From contig CM072152.1 in NCBI GenBank assembly GCA_036850595.1, positions 23,015,179-23,079,178 of the forward strand: a stretch of 64,000 nt of DNA, in the 5' to 3' direction. The notes under the pieces are model-generated. The model was not told the DNA's origin and searched no databases. It worked only from the letters and a program-made list of their open reading frames with translations. This DNA comes from Rhyacichthys aspro. Lineage: Eukaryota > Chordata > Actinopteri > Gobiiformes > Rhyacichthyidae. The position numbers and the translations under genes were made by a program. This document shows positions 40,901 to 44,559 of the stretch, in pieces (position 1 is the first letter of the stretch; every line of letters starts with the position of its first letter).

Positions 40901-41913
40901 GAACCGAGACGCAAATGCGAGGCGTCGTGGGCGTCGTCCTCGCAGTGAGATGCCGAAGCCCCTGCTCGGTGTCAGATGCCTCCGCCACCGCTCTGGGCCC
41001 TCCTATTTTTATGAACGGAGGTCTGATCGGCAGCGTGACACTATGGTGGCGATGCAGAACCTGCGCGGAGCTATTCCCGGTCTGCCTATCCAGGGCATCA
41101 TGGCGGCCGGGTTCCCTCCTGGTTTCTCTGCGGCTGGAGCGTCACCTGAAGACGCAAAGAATGGGTTGAGTATGTTACCCATGATGCTTCACGGTATCCC
41201 ACATGGAGCCGCCATCCCACAGCACGCCATGTTAAGTGTCGGGATGATGGCGCACACGCCTGCCCGCAAAAGTCACAACAACCACAACCGTTTCTGAGTC
41301 GACAAGCCCCTCTTCTTCGACGGAGAAGGAGAACACCGTGGCGTCGCCTTCGAGTGGAGCTGAAAAGGAGAAGAGTAAAGAGGAAAAAGCTGGAGAGGGA
41401 AGTAAAAGAGCAACAACAACAGCGCCAGTGGTGGAGCAGGCAGCCATTATTACATCCACAAGTAGAGCCCACATTGGATCAGCGCACATCGCGGCCGGAG
41501 CCGGCAGCCATCTTACATTTAACCCCTTCCTAATCCCGGGCATGTCTCACGGTTTGCTGTACCCGCACATGTTCCTGCCCCACGGGGGCATCATGGCACT
41601 GCCCGCGATGCCTCCAGGAGCTGTGGACGGATCCCCAGGAAGCCCAAAAAGGAGGCGAAAGAAGGACGACAAAGATGAAGAGAAGCTAGAAGAAGAAAAG
41701 GAAATAAAAGCTGGCGTTAGCTCCCAGACAATTTGTTCCTCATCCCCTTCTACCTCTGCGAAAGACCCCAACGAAACAGCGGAAACGGGGGAGAAAGGGG
41801 CGAGTGAAATCCAAGAACCGGACTCTCAAGACCGTCCCGAGGAAACATCGACGAAGCAGGACGGAAAGGAGGAAGTAGAGGAGCAGAGACAAGCAGATAG
41901 GGAGGAAGGGTAA
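1824..41913 (+). CDS. chd6: chd6, chromodomain helicase DNA-binding protein 6 (5'-partial, 37 exons in window)
   Basis: This is an ATP-dependent nucleosome remodeller of CHD subfamily III (CHD6-9), acting in the nucleus. Seen: the end of chromodomain 1 (window residues 1-39), chromodomain 2 (about 40-115), an SNF2 ATPase with DEMGLGKT (about 163-170) and VIDEAHR (about 271-277), a helicase C lobe with [14 protein letters not shown] (about 535-550) and QARCHRIGQ (about 565), a SANT/SLIDE-like region, an acidic disordered region, BRK-type segments and an NPFLIPG C-terminus. The motifs LLQEKALYSFSEWPK and GILQAGLIHPVTGQIVNGSL match my knowledge of CHD6 and not CHD7, 8 or 9. All 36 junctions keep one phase. 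About 2,960 codons are present; mammalian CHD6 is about 2,700 residues in total, so this copy has an expanded central region. The start codon and 5' exons lie upstream of the window. The literal last exon shows three frame breaks (see its own entry). Identification is sure at family level and strong for the paralogue. Confidence 0.95.
3246..3332 (+). CDS. chd6: chd6 exon 2: start of chromodomain 2
   Basis: It encodes PDEDLFNPDYVEVDRVLEVA, which in CHD6-9 opens the second chromodomain. The acceptor is tgtctgcag after a TG-rich tract, the donor is GAG|GTAGGC, and both junctions are phase 0. The next intron is only 102 bp and open in frame. Confidence 0.93.
3435..3572 (+). CDS. chd6: chd6 exon 3: core of chromodomain 2
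   Basis: It encodes THYLVKWCSLSYEEATWEL, the conserved aromatic core of chromodomain 2, followed by an acidic helix that leads to the ATPase. The donor is GTG|GTGAGT, phase 0. The acceptor gagcag sits behind a pyrimidine- and TG-rich stretch. Confidence 0.94.
3830..4135. repeat. Dispersed teleost repeat fragment
   Basis: It includes gcacaagtgaaattgcaca followed by gaaggaaagacttgaagaat, ctccttctttcaccgagga and gtctgtcattgaagctgtca. This order is familiar to me from a common fish LINE-type repeat. It is eroded and non-coding, and lies in the intron 3573-5813. Confidence 0.45.
5814..5935 (+). CDS. chd6: chd6 exon 4: linker and start of SNF2 ATPase
   Basis: It encodes ERPPPEKWEKL and then LREYQLEGMNWLLFNWYN, the Q-motif region at the entrance of the SNF2 N lobe. 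The acceptor is ttgttgcag. The donor is CAG|GTCAGT with two bases of an Arg codon left over. A longer open frame here (5798-6208) is out of phase and is not the protein. Confidence 0.94.
6042..6285 (+). CDS. chd6: chd6 exon 5: ATPase motifs I and Ia
   Basis: It encodes [20 protein letters not shown] (Walker A) and then APLSTITNWEREFRTW. The preceding intron is 106 bp. The donor is CAG|GTGAGA, phase 0. The catalytic lysine of GKT is present, so the ATPase looks active. Confidence 0.96.
7101..7277 (+). CDS. chd6: chd6 exon 6: ATPase motif II (DEAH box)
   Basis: It encodes ITTFEMIMADCPEL and [20 protein letters not shown]. The DEAH residues (about 7211-7222) are intact. The acceptor is tttccag, the donor CTG|GTCAGT, phase 0. 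Confidence 0.96.
7320..7795. repeat. 'Accgagacaagaccaag' dispersed repeat, interrupted
   Basis: Two pieces of a repeat built of ccgagacaagaccaag words (about 7320-7380 and 7650-7795) flank a tRNA-SINE-like block at 7455-7615. The layout suggests a later insertion into an older repeat. It lies in the chd6 intron 7278-8367. Confidence 0.45.
7455..7615 (-). repeat. Decayed tRNA-derived SINE-like block
   Basis: It contains ctggaatcaatcctgggtc, a degraded reverse complement of a tRNA B box, with the surrounding arrangement seen in fish tRNA-SINEs. It is not a functional tRNA gene because no cloverleaf can be drawn. Confidence 0.4.
8368..8511 (+). CDS. chd6: chd6 exon 7: ATPase motif III
   Basis: It encodes EHKVLLTGTPLQNSVEELFS and then FLEEFGDLKTDEQ. 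LLTGTPLQN is SNF2 motif III. The acceptor is ttaccag, the donor CAG|GTGGGT, phase 0. Confidence 0.96.
8716..8814 (+). CDS. chd6: chd6 exon 8: end of SNF2 N lobe
   Basis: It encodes KLQAILKPMMLRRLKDDVEK and then NLAPKEETIIE. This is the conserved MLRR helix joining the two RecA lobes. The acceptor is gctcag, the donor GAG|GTAAAG, phase 0. Confidence 0.96.
9385..9475. repeat. 'Gagaacatgcaaactccgc' dispersed repeat fragment
   Basis: ggagaacatgcaaactccgc followed by aggagtcaaactcaggacct is a frequent fish repeat word pair. It is a short fragment in the intron 8815-10104. The remaining intron holds a (TTA)n tract at about 9706-9732. Confidence 0.5.
10105..10261 (+). CDS. chd6: chd6 exon 9: inter-lobe region
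   Basis: It encodes VELTNIQKKYYRAILEKNF and MMELRKCCNHPYLI. The donor is ACAG|GTCGGG, a weak GT site, chosen because it alone joins in phase to GAEEKI in the next exon. The following intron is 93 bp. Confidence 0.94.
10355..10565 (+). CDS. chd6: chd6 exon 10: start of helicase C lobe
   Basis: It encodes [29 protein letters not shown] and then VLVFSQMVRCLDILEDYL (motif IV region). The acceptor is ccccgcag. The donor ACG|GTGAGG splits an Arg codon. Confidence 0.95.
10651..10846 (+). CDS. chd6: chd6 exon 11: helicase C motif V
   Basis: It encodes [38 protein letters not shown] and IIFDSDWNPQNDLQ. The acceptor is gtccgtag, the donor CAG|GTAAGT. These are among the most conserved residues of the remodeller. 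Confidence 0.96.
10965..11145 (-). mobile_element. 3' end of a LINE-type element, antisense
   Basis: It reads catttatcaattttcttct, then gtttatccggagccagttca, cgggggcagcagtt and cagacacttgccccagctct. This is the reverse complement of an abundant fish LINE tail that ends in cggataagcggaagaa and a ggat-type tail. Only the 3' part is present. The same family occurs at 46985-47215. Confidence 0.6.
12305..12420 (-). repeat. 'Gggataggctccag' type repeat, antisense fragment
   Basis: gggcgattggagcctgtccc, agcagcttcaggcctgaggc and ggggtacaccctggac are the reverse complement of the very common fish repeat word order seen again at 18830-18920 and 49795-49835. Confidence 0.55.
12611..12775 (+). CDS. chd6: chd6 exon 12: helicase C motif VI
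   Basis: It encodes AQARCHRIGQSKAVKVYRL and [20 protein letters not shown]. The arginine finger of CHRIGQ is present. The acceptor is cgtccag, the donor GGG|GTGAGA, phase 0. Confidence 0.96.
13761..13940 (+). CDS. chd6: chd6 exon 13: post-ATPase segment
   Basis: It encodes KKGAYGALMDEEDEGSKFCE, EDIDQILQRRT and GKGSTFAK, the conserved segment after the ATPase in CHD6-9. The donor GTCCAG is weak, but the phase and exon length (180 bp) fit the family. Confidence 0.95.
14310..15345 (-). repeat. Large 21-bp minisatellite array of the hAT-MITE family
   Basis: About 42 units of consensus aaatccatctaaaacctgttc occupy 14330-15210. They are followed by family-specific sequence (tataaaaggaggaaattaat and a decayed cctcacattt block) also seen beside the array at 19022-19774. 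Terminal repeats are lost. Because 21 bp is seven codons, the array gives a 97-residue open frame of heptads on the minus strand, which I regard as an artefact. It lies in the chd6 intron 13941-15512. Confidence 0.9.
15513..15623 (+). CDS. chd6: chd6 exon 14: RTDISLDDPNFWQKWAK segment
   Basis: It encodes ASFVSSGNRTDISLDDPNFW and QKWAKIAEVEID, present in all CHD6-9 proteins. The acceptor is cttacag, the donor AAG|GTACAG, phase 0. It lies just downstream of the large 21-bp array at 14310-15345. Confidence 0.95.
16022..16224 (+). CDS. chd6: chd6 exon 15: RVRKQTRHY segment
   Basis: It encodes ESLVIDTPRVRKQTRHYNSF, the acidic DELMEFSELDSDSEE and then ECFRVEKNLLIFG, leading into the SANT-like region. 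The donor GG|GTAAGA splits a Gly codon. Confidence 0.95.
17061..17141 (+). CDS. chd6: chd6 exon 16: SANT-like helix 1
   Basis: It encodes WGRWKDILNHGRFKWHLAER and DMEVICR, with the SANT-type tryptophans in WGRW. The acceptor is tgtcgcag, the donor CGG|TGAGAA read as CG|GTGAGA. Confidence 0.94.
17999..18117 (+). CDS. chd6: chd6 exon 17: SANT-like helices
   Basis: It encodes ALLVYCLRHYKGDDKIKSFI and WDLISPSKDGQDQALLNHSG. The acceptor is ttgctcag. The donor is G|GTCAGT, phase 1. Confidence 0.94.
18830..18925 (+). repeat. 'Gggacaggctccaggccccc' dispersed repeat fragment
   Basis: attgtccaggatgtacctcg, cctcgtgcccaaagcagctg and gggacaggctccaggccccc give the sense orientation of the repeat found reversed at 12305-12420. 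Confidence 0.6.
19022..19774 (-). mobile_element. hAT-like MITE with 21-bp repeats, reverse orientation
   Basis: It starts cacacatgtcaaactcaagg, the inverted-repeat end of the family, followed by ggggccaaatgcag and the tgtggcccttcaatacattt block. An array of about 20 units of aaattcaactaaaacctgttc, the aaaaggaggaaattattg block and catcttcggcccctgaaagg follow, ending ccactttgagtttc. The far terminal repeat is truncated and no target duplication is visible. It lies in the intron 18118-19829. Confidence 0.8.
19830..19986 (+). CDS. chd6: chd6 exon 18: basic LSAPVPRGRKGKK linker
   Basis: It encodes LSAPVPRGRKGKKLKNQNIP, DADWL-like NADWLVHCNPE and SYKKHLKQHCN. The donor is AA|GTCCGT, weak but required by phase to join KVLLRVRMLYYL. 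Confidence 0.92.
20390..20540. promoter_or_regulatory. Candidate conserved non-coding block in chd6 intron
   Basis: Homeodomain-type ATTA/TAAT cores are dense here: tagtaattaagagcccatta and taatttgctgcctcttaatt. There are no repeat signatures and no open frame. The texture resembles vertebrate conserved enhancers; conservation itself cannot be seen from one sequence. Confidence 0.3.
21231..21320 (+). CDS. chd6: chd6 exon 19: KVLLRVRMLYYL segment
   Basis: It encodes VLLRVRMLYYLKVEVLGEAA and NQSLEGIPA. The acceptor is ctctgcag, the donor CCAG|GTATTA, phase 2. Confidence 0.94.
21515..21618 (+). CDS. chd6: chd6 exon 20: WWD-ADKSLLIG segment
   Basis: It encodes LPDIDYIEIPASWWDADADK and SLLIGVHKHG, a SANT/SLIDE-like helix common to CHD6-9. 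The acceptor is ccgacag, the donor CACG|GTGAGG. Confidence 0.95.
21881..22010 (+). CDS. chd6: chd6 exon 21: YERYNAMRADPDLCFLERVG segment
   Basis: It encodes YERYNAMRADPDLCFLERVG and MPDVTALSAEQ. The acceptor is cttcgtcag, the donor GAGAG|GTCAAT. After it comes the longest intron of the window (22011-26237). Confidence 0.95.
22088..22698. mobile_element. Non-autonomous element with 'gttttagtc'/'acgaaaa' inverted ends
   Basis: It starts cagtgttaatgttgacacca with gttttag words and ends in acaaaaactataacgaaaat and tcagcaacaaaattatcag, roughly its reverse complement. A related fragment lies at 56885-57046. I cannot name the superfamily. It lies in intron 22011-26237. Confidence 0.5.
22900..23160. 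other. Intronic unique block, GC-richer than its surroundings
   Basis: Sequence between two mobile elements in the longest chd6 intron. It is richer in CG dinucleotides than its neighbours and shows no repeat words or splice-flanked open frame. It could be a regulatory element; nothing else can be said. Confidence 0.2.
23866..24256. mobile_element. MITE with 'ataataatagcagtgtgtaaa' terminal inverted repeats
   Basis: The left end reads cataataatagcagtgtgta. The right end reads cacgctgctattattataaa, its near-perfect reverse complement. The body of about 390 bp has no open frame. The superfamily is not assigned. Confidence 0.6.
24470..24790. promoter_or_regulatory. Candidate regulatory block in chd6 intron
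   Basis: This is repeat-free sequence with an even base composition and CG dinucleotides, embedded in AT-rich DNA. It contains an ATTGAGAGGGAAC word and a CTTTGAT-type TCF-like core. It is inferred as regulatory from texture only. Confidence 0.2.
25215..25450. repeat. LINE-tail-like repeat fragment
   Basis: cagattcactttatttgcca followed by A-rich sequence with acaataaaaagtcaataaaa and gataaagtgcag resembles the 3' region of a common fish retroposon. It is eroded, so the assignment is tentative. Confidence 0.35.
26238..26313 (+). CDS. chd6: chd6 exon 22: short variable acidic exon, GC donor
   Basis: It encodes GKTEEAKDDAESKADGGEDR and EENCK, a charged low-complexity linker. The acceptor is ctttttttag. 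The donor reads AAG|GCAAGA, a GC-type splice site with otherwise ideal consensus, and no GT lies at the end of the coding stretch. Phase 0 to the next exon supports it. The segment is poorly conserved in the family, so this exon is less certain than its neighbours. Confidence 0.75.
27235..27690 (+). mobile_element. hAT-like MITE with 21-bp repeats, eroded ends
   Basis: It opens with gggggtccaaactttttaca and gagggccacat, hAT-MITE-like terminal words. About 15 units of ggttttagttggatttgagca follow, ending in ttttagtgcagtttatgaac. It lies in the intron between exons 22 and 23 and gives a spurious minus-strand open frame of IQLKPAQ heptads. Confidence 0.65.
27681..27840. repeat. Local duplication block with 24-bp direct flanks
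   Basis: The string atgaacaagtcctttcaaaa occurs at about 27683 and again at about 27813. Between them lies a block beginning gctttactttcaagagtcag that recurs at about 30463-30545 in another chd6 intron. Confidence 0.7.
28392..28449 (+). CDS. chd6: chd6 exon 23: short Ser/Thr-rich exon
   Basis: It encodes GEETCSSTDTSDKPDSTGP. The acceptor is tttccag. The chosen donor CCAG|GTGAGA leaves one base, which completes the first Glu codon of exon 24. A second donor six bases upstream (CAG|GTCCAG) is also in phase. Confidence 0.78.
29556..29940 (+). CDS. chd6: chd6 exon 24: LWPT-ALTARLRRLVTAYQR segment
   Basis: It opens with a variable Thr-rich part and then encodes LWPTGPALTARLRRLVTAYQ, conserved in CHD6-9. 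A Gly/His-rich insert follows, then DPLFLEWQRR, which continues into WTRREQADFY. The acceptor is ttctccag, the donor AAG|GTAAAT. GC content is much higher than in the flanking introns. Confidence 0.93.
30010..30460 (-). repeat. tRNA-SINE-like remnant split by a second repeat
   Basis: gagacttgaacccgggtgtc (about 30087) is a reverse B-box-like SINE head. The block is interrupted at about 30122-30427 by a repeat rich in gattcaattc words. The words tgtgtgctaggtgta and tgtgtgctgggcgta on either side look like a duplicated target. Confidence 0.5.
30463..30545. repeat. Second copy of the 27.7-kb duplicated block
   Basis: ctttactttcaagagtcatt and gatgatgtgtgtgttacact match 27718-27808 closely. The only larger difference is a deletion of about ten bases. 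Confidence 0.75.
30999..31207 (+). CDS. chd6: chd6 exon 25: WTRREQADFYRTVSSFGVVYD segment
   Basis: It encodes WTRREQADFYRTVSSFGVVY, DWSQFRALARLERKTDESLE and YFNSFVNMCR, a Myb/SLIDE-type helical domain. The acceptor is attcccaag. The donor G|GTCACT is weak but phase-consistent. The next intron is 96 bp and open in frame. Confidence 0.94.
31304..31401 (+). CDS. chd6: chd6 exon 26: ARTLYRIELLRKIREQ segment
   Basis: It encodes VEPLTEERAARTLYRIELLR and KIREQ, almost invariant in CHD6-9. The acceptor is tttttccag, the donor CAG|GTGAGA, phase 0. Confidence 0.96.
31642..32373 (+). CDS. chd6: chd6 exon 27: conserved LPVWWE-HDRDLLIGA part plus His/Pro-rich tail
   Basis: The first about 70 codons encode LCRPSLYLPVWWESGKHDRD, LLIGAARHGLSRTDFYILND and QLSFLEAHRNY; LYLPVWWE-GKHDRDLLIG favours CHD6. 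The rest is disordered: a His/Pro cluster (HHLHPHHPHHPG) and Ser/Gly/Asp-rich sequence with no recognised fold. The acceptor is cccctgcag, the donor CAG|GTTGGT, phase 0. Confidence 0.93.
33076..33327 (+). CDS. chd6: chd6 exon 28: acidic disordered exon
   Basis: It encodes an unfolded acidic stretch including FLEEEDEETQGADRGEEGG and ends SSSYMLFK. The acceptor is cctccag, the donor AAG|GTCTGC, phase 0. It is supported by an in-phase open frame and high GC content, not by conserved motifs. Confidence 0.85.
33684..33981 (+). CDS. chd6: chd6 exon 29: Pro-rich then strongly acidic exon
   Basis: It begins DIGVSEEPSADQTDLS and continues through a proline run (PPPPYVPPPPL) to a Glu-rich stretch (FDEKEEEEEG). 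The acceptor is ttttgtag, the donor CAAG|GTACGA, phase 1 into exon 30. No domain is recognised; it is probably a disordered regulatory tail. Confidence 0.85.
34612..35865 (+). CDS. chd6: chd6 exon 30: large exon with repeated psi-K-x-E motifs
   Basis: This is a single open frame of about 418 codons. The first part is acidic and Ser-rich. From 35121 to 35849 the sequence is built of imperfect 15-25 residue repeats rich in K, E and P. They contain VKAE, IKAE, LKTE, VKTE, IKAE, VKTE, LKTE, VKPE, IKAE and VKEE, ten matches to the psi-K-x-E SUMO-attachment consensus, plus IKPD, MKSE and MKPE. The acceptor is ggttttag, the donor CCAG|GTAAGA. The function is inferred; whether these lysines are modified is unknown. 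Confidence 0.9.
35880..37001 (+). mobile_element. hAT-like MITE with higher-order 21-bp array, filling a chd6 intron
   Basis: It starts cagtggtggtgaggggccac (a 14-bp internal deletion relative to 58928) and ends gccttgagtttgacaagggt. The interior is a 21-bp array organised in a higher-order period of 168 bp (8 units). The element takes up 1,122 of the 1,236 bp of the intron 35866-37101 and begins 14 bp after the splice donor. The flanks actaaaag and ccctaagg only weakly resemble a target duplication. Confidence 0.8.
37102..37253 (+). CDS. chd6: chd6 exon 31: TIAQLLQEKALYSFSEWPK
   Basis: It encodes EPTIAQLLQEKALYSFSEWP K, which I recognise as specific to CHD6. The acceptor is tcccgtag and the first two bases complete an Ala codon. 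The donor is AAG|GTACAG, phase 0. Confidence 0.95.
37435..37701 (+). CDS. chd6: chd6 exon 32: DRVIINRLDSVCHAILKGKWP
   Basis: It encodes DRVIINRLDSVCHAILKGKW and PSSSEQYDYPG, conserved in CHD6-9, then a Ser/Pro-rich variable tail. The acceptor is catccag, the donor AAG|GTGAGA, phase 0. Confidence 0.95.
38440..38979 (+). CDS. chd6: chd6 exon 33: GILQAGLIHPVTGQIVNGSL exon
   Basis: It encodes SMLINGWQETAMDLTKPSG, then GILQAGLIHPVTGQIVNGSL and RRRRGRRRNVEALY, an AT-hook-like basic cluster. The HPVTGQIVNGSL string is diagnostic for CHD6. The acceptor is ctgttacag, the donor CAG|GTGGGT. An in-frame upstream acceptor at 38373 could add 22 residues. Confidence 0.94.
39478..39711 (+). CDS. chd6: chd6 exon 34: Ser/Pro/Thr linker and start of BRK-type region
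   Basis: It starts with a Ser/Pro-rich linker and then encodes GLIEWLRQNPGYSMDLPAFA, the first helix of a BRK-type fold. The acceptor is gtgttcag, the donor CAT|GTGAGT, phase 0. Confidence 0.92.
40206..40349 (+). CDS. chd6: chd6 exon 35: PKQRRHRCKDPTKLDVNSLTGEERV
   Basis: It encodes RPKQRRHRCKDPTKLDVNSL and TGEERVPVVH, the conserved BRK-associated segment of CHD6-9. The acceptor is atgctgcag, the donor CGG|GTAAAC, phase 0. The following intron is only 80 bp. Confidence 0.94.
40430..40534 (+). CDS. chd6: chd6 exon 36: second BRK-type segment
   Basis: It encodes LGGAMAPAIKELSRWLDANT and VAPDWADVVKHS, matching the second BRK core found in CHD7 and CHD9. The acceptor is tcctgcag, the donor TCT|GTGAGT, phase 0. 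From memory this segment is reduced or absent in mammalian CHD6, but I cannot confirm that here. Confidence 0.93.
40854..41913 (+). CDS. chd6: chd6 exon 37: C-terminal exon, literal frame broken three times
   Basis: It begins GFLPEGKFSRILTEPVNRD and ARRRGRRPRSEMPKP in phase. The conserved sequence then moves to the +1 frame (SVSDASATALGPPIFMNGG) after a CCCC run at 40959-40962. It returns to the first frame (TMVAMQNLRGAIPGLPI) near 41037, where one G is missing. It moves to +1 again after an AAAA run at 41268-41271 and then stays open through NPFLIPGMSHGLLYPHMFLP to a TAA at 41911-41913. Read literally, translation stops at 41295-41297. The conserved text in all three frames shows that the full exon is, or recently was, coding. 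Sequence error and real mutation cannot be told apart from one sequence. Confidence 0.85.
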
Positions 41914-43850
41914 CGGAAAAAAGGACACTTCTGTCTGCTTTCTTGTAAAATTTGTGCCGTGTCTGTCAGTCAATGTCCATGTAAAGACTTTTATTATGAC
42001 GATACTACAACAATGATGATTATATCCAACTCGGTCATGTTTATATGCCACCTCTCCACTTCCCTCCTTGTATACAGAGACAAACATCAGTGTATCCCTC
42101 ATTCAAGACTGATCCGGAGATAAAAATACACTGCAACCAAGATGGCGGCAGTACCATGACGTTGTTCTCAAAGTGAACTGGTGTCTACGGGACATAAAGC
42201 TTGGTTTGTGTTTTTCATGGACGTACAGTAAATATGACTGAGGAGTTTGTTACAGTAAAGGTGTTTTCCCAGAAGCATTTCCTCAACAACATCTTGGGAA
42301 TTCAGAGAAGCACTTGTGCATCTTTAGTTAAACAATCCATTTCTTTTACTTCTGGCACACTCCGATTTATTTTACATTTATTCAAGTGCAATGTTTAAAA
42401 AAATCAGAAAAAGAGAAACATGGCAGACCCAGCATTCCTACAAAGATGTGACACTAACAAACCTTTAAGAAGCTAATGTGACTAGATGAGAAATAAGAAA
42501 AGATCACGTGCATTTCAAAGAATGTAGCCCCTTTAGACTAAAATGAACTTTAAAAAATCCTGCCAAATTGAACCAATGCATTTTAAAACTCCATATTCTT
42601 GACTACAAGGTCGAATCGCCACAAGAGATTTAAAGAGATAGTTTGGGATTTTTAAATGAGGCTGTATGGAGTTCTTGTGAATAATTAGTGTTTTACTTTC
42701 AGCAGAAAAGACAGTAAGTGCACGCTTTAAAGAACCAGTGTTGTGCCAGTGTAAGTGTTTCCAATTGGACCAAAAACAGCAGAGGAAGACATTGGTCCAC
42801 ACTCTGTAATGTACAATTTAACTGGCATTAAGTTTAGAATGTTTGTTTTTTGTCAAGTCAGGCTTTAGCCAGTGTTTTTTCTTCCTAAATCTGTCATTTA
42901 TAAATCTGTGCTGAGTGTAATCTGCTGAAAGTAAGGCAGAAACTATCCAAGTACTTAATTCAACCCCAGTTTAAACACCCAAACTTTTAAAGGCTGAGAA
43001 TCGATCTGTATTATAAAGTCCCATAAACACCCAAACCGAACGTTTGTGTTCAGACCTAATTGCACAATGCTGTTGTGTTGATGTTGTAACATCTTTTAAA
43101 GGAAGATGTAGACTTCAATTATAGTTGTTTTTTTTTAAATTCCTCTCACTAGAACAATAATGTCATGTAATTTTAATTTATGCTTTCATTAATATGAAGC
43201 AAAGAACAATCATGAGATTATTAATCATTGAATCATGTTTTGAGTTTTCAGACACACAGTCACTTTGAAAGGGTCCGCTGTGAGTTTTTAGGGTTAAAAA
43301 CTGATATTTAAATTTAAGAAGTTTAGTCCCACCACCAGAGGGCAGTAGGACTTAAAGTGTCCTGCAAAGCTTTTTATTTGCCCCTAAGTGAATAAAATTG
43401 TACCTAATCAATCTTCTATTGGGAAAAACACAGTGACTTCTGCACAATGTCTGCAACCTGTAGCATCAAAGTGTTTTTACCATAAAGCTGTCCTCTGCGC
43501 ACTTTCCAGTGTCTGTTCAGATGTTTAGTGTCGTCGATCATGTTTCCAGTGAAAGGGAATAGACTGATCAAACAGGAAGAGGAGGGAAATACTCGGTCAG
43601 AGTGCCTCATTTTGTCTTGTTTTTCATTACTTTAACTATTCTGTAGACTAGACTGTCGCGCTACAGTTTTTTAAATATGTAAATCTGTCGCTGTATATTG
43701 CTTTTTTTTGCACCGTATATATATTTCTTTGCCTTTTATTCTTCATTGGAAAAAAAAATACTTGACATACTGTACGTGAGGGGGGTTTGCAGTGTTTCCT
43801 GTATCAAACAGAGTGTACTGTACATTAAATGGATGCAAGTTGTTGGTTTA
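41914..43850 (+). other. chd6: chd6 3' untranslated region (probable)
   Basis: This non-coding sequence follows the TAA stop. It is AT-rich and free of the repeats that crowd the introns. Candidate poly(A) signals are AATAAA at 43391-43396 and ATTAAA at 43824-43829. The second is followed within about 25 bp by a TTG- and GT-rich stretch, so the end near 43850 is the better guess. The exact end is inferred. Confidence 0.55.
43824..43829 (+). promoter_or_regulatory. Candidate poly(A) signal ATTAAA of chd6
   Basis: The hexamer ATTAAA is followed by gttgttggtttattc, a plausible GU/U-rich downstream element. An alternative AATAAA lies at 43391-43396 and could give a shorter 3' UTR. Confidence 0.4.
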
Positions 43851-44337
43851 TTCAGTCTTTTCATAACAGGGTGTGTGTATCGTGAGGGTATATGTCAAAT
43901 ATCTCTGTTCATGTTAATGGACTTCACGTTCTTGTGTTTTCATACATGAAAACATTATTTTTGCACAAAGTCTTTAGTGAATGTTTGGGTTCCTTTACGT
44001 TCATGTGGGACGGTGTGATCATGCATGCGCACACACTTTACTGTGGAGCTCCTTTTATTTCAGTCATATATGATAAAAAATCTGATGTTGCCTTGTCACA
44101 AACATAGACAGTAGAAGTAGTGGACCATGGGATGTGTTACTCAATGTGGAAGTGAGGGCTGGCTCCATGAGGCCAAGCTCCCATTGATTCCCTTTTAAAC
44201 AGTCGGCTTAACGTTAGCCAGTATCGTTTAAAGCTACACATTCTGGCCTCACTGTTGTCTTTTTGTTCACTTTTTTGGTTTGTTTTACTCCATTAAGCAG
44301 CTTTTTCAACAGGCTCCTCGTTAGCGTTTAGTAGAAA
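43851..44337. other. Intergenic sequence downstream of chd6
   Basis: I see no gene here. A short block at 44100-44210 (gtgagggctggctccatgag and neighbours) may be a repeat remnant. Confidence 0.4.
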
Positions 44338-44559
44338 AGTGTTCCCAAACTCTTTTTCATGTGACCAATATTACAAAACAAAAAAACCCCAAAATGATGG
44401 TGACCCAACTTCCTAGTCTGGTTTATTTTTAGACTGATTTCTTCCTTTTAAATCCCTTTTGATGCCTTTTTTTTTTACGGCAAACTTTTGATGATTGTCT
44501 GTAACGCATTATTAATTTTCTCCATTGATATTTTCTGACCCAGAGTTTGGGAACCACTG
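44338..44559. mobile_element. Short hAT-type MITE ('gttcccaaactc' ends)
   Basis: The left end is agtgttcccaaactcttttt. The right end is cagagtttgggaaccactg, its reverse complement, matching the classical cagtggttcccaaac terminal repeat of hAT elements. It is 222 bp with no open frame. An 8-bp target duplication is not evident. Confidence 0.65.

Noticed and set aside
40959..41271. Programmed ribosomal frameshifting in the last chd6 exon
   Set aside because: No slippery heptamer with a downstream structure is evident, and three shifts in alternating directions would be needed. Single-base errors or mutations explain the pattern more simply.
1824..41913. chd7, chd8 or chd9 as the identity of the gene
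   Set aside because: Exons 31 and 33 carry LLQEKALYSFSEWPK and GILQAGLIHPVTGQIVNGSL, and exon 37 NPFLIPG, which fit CHD6 best.
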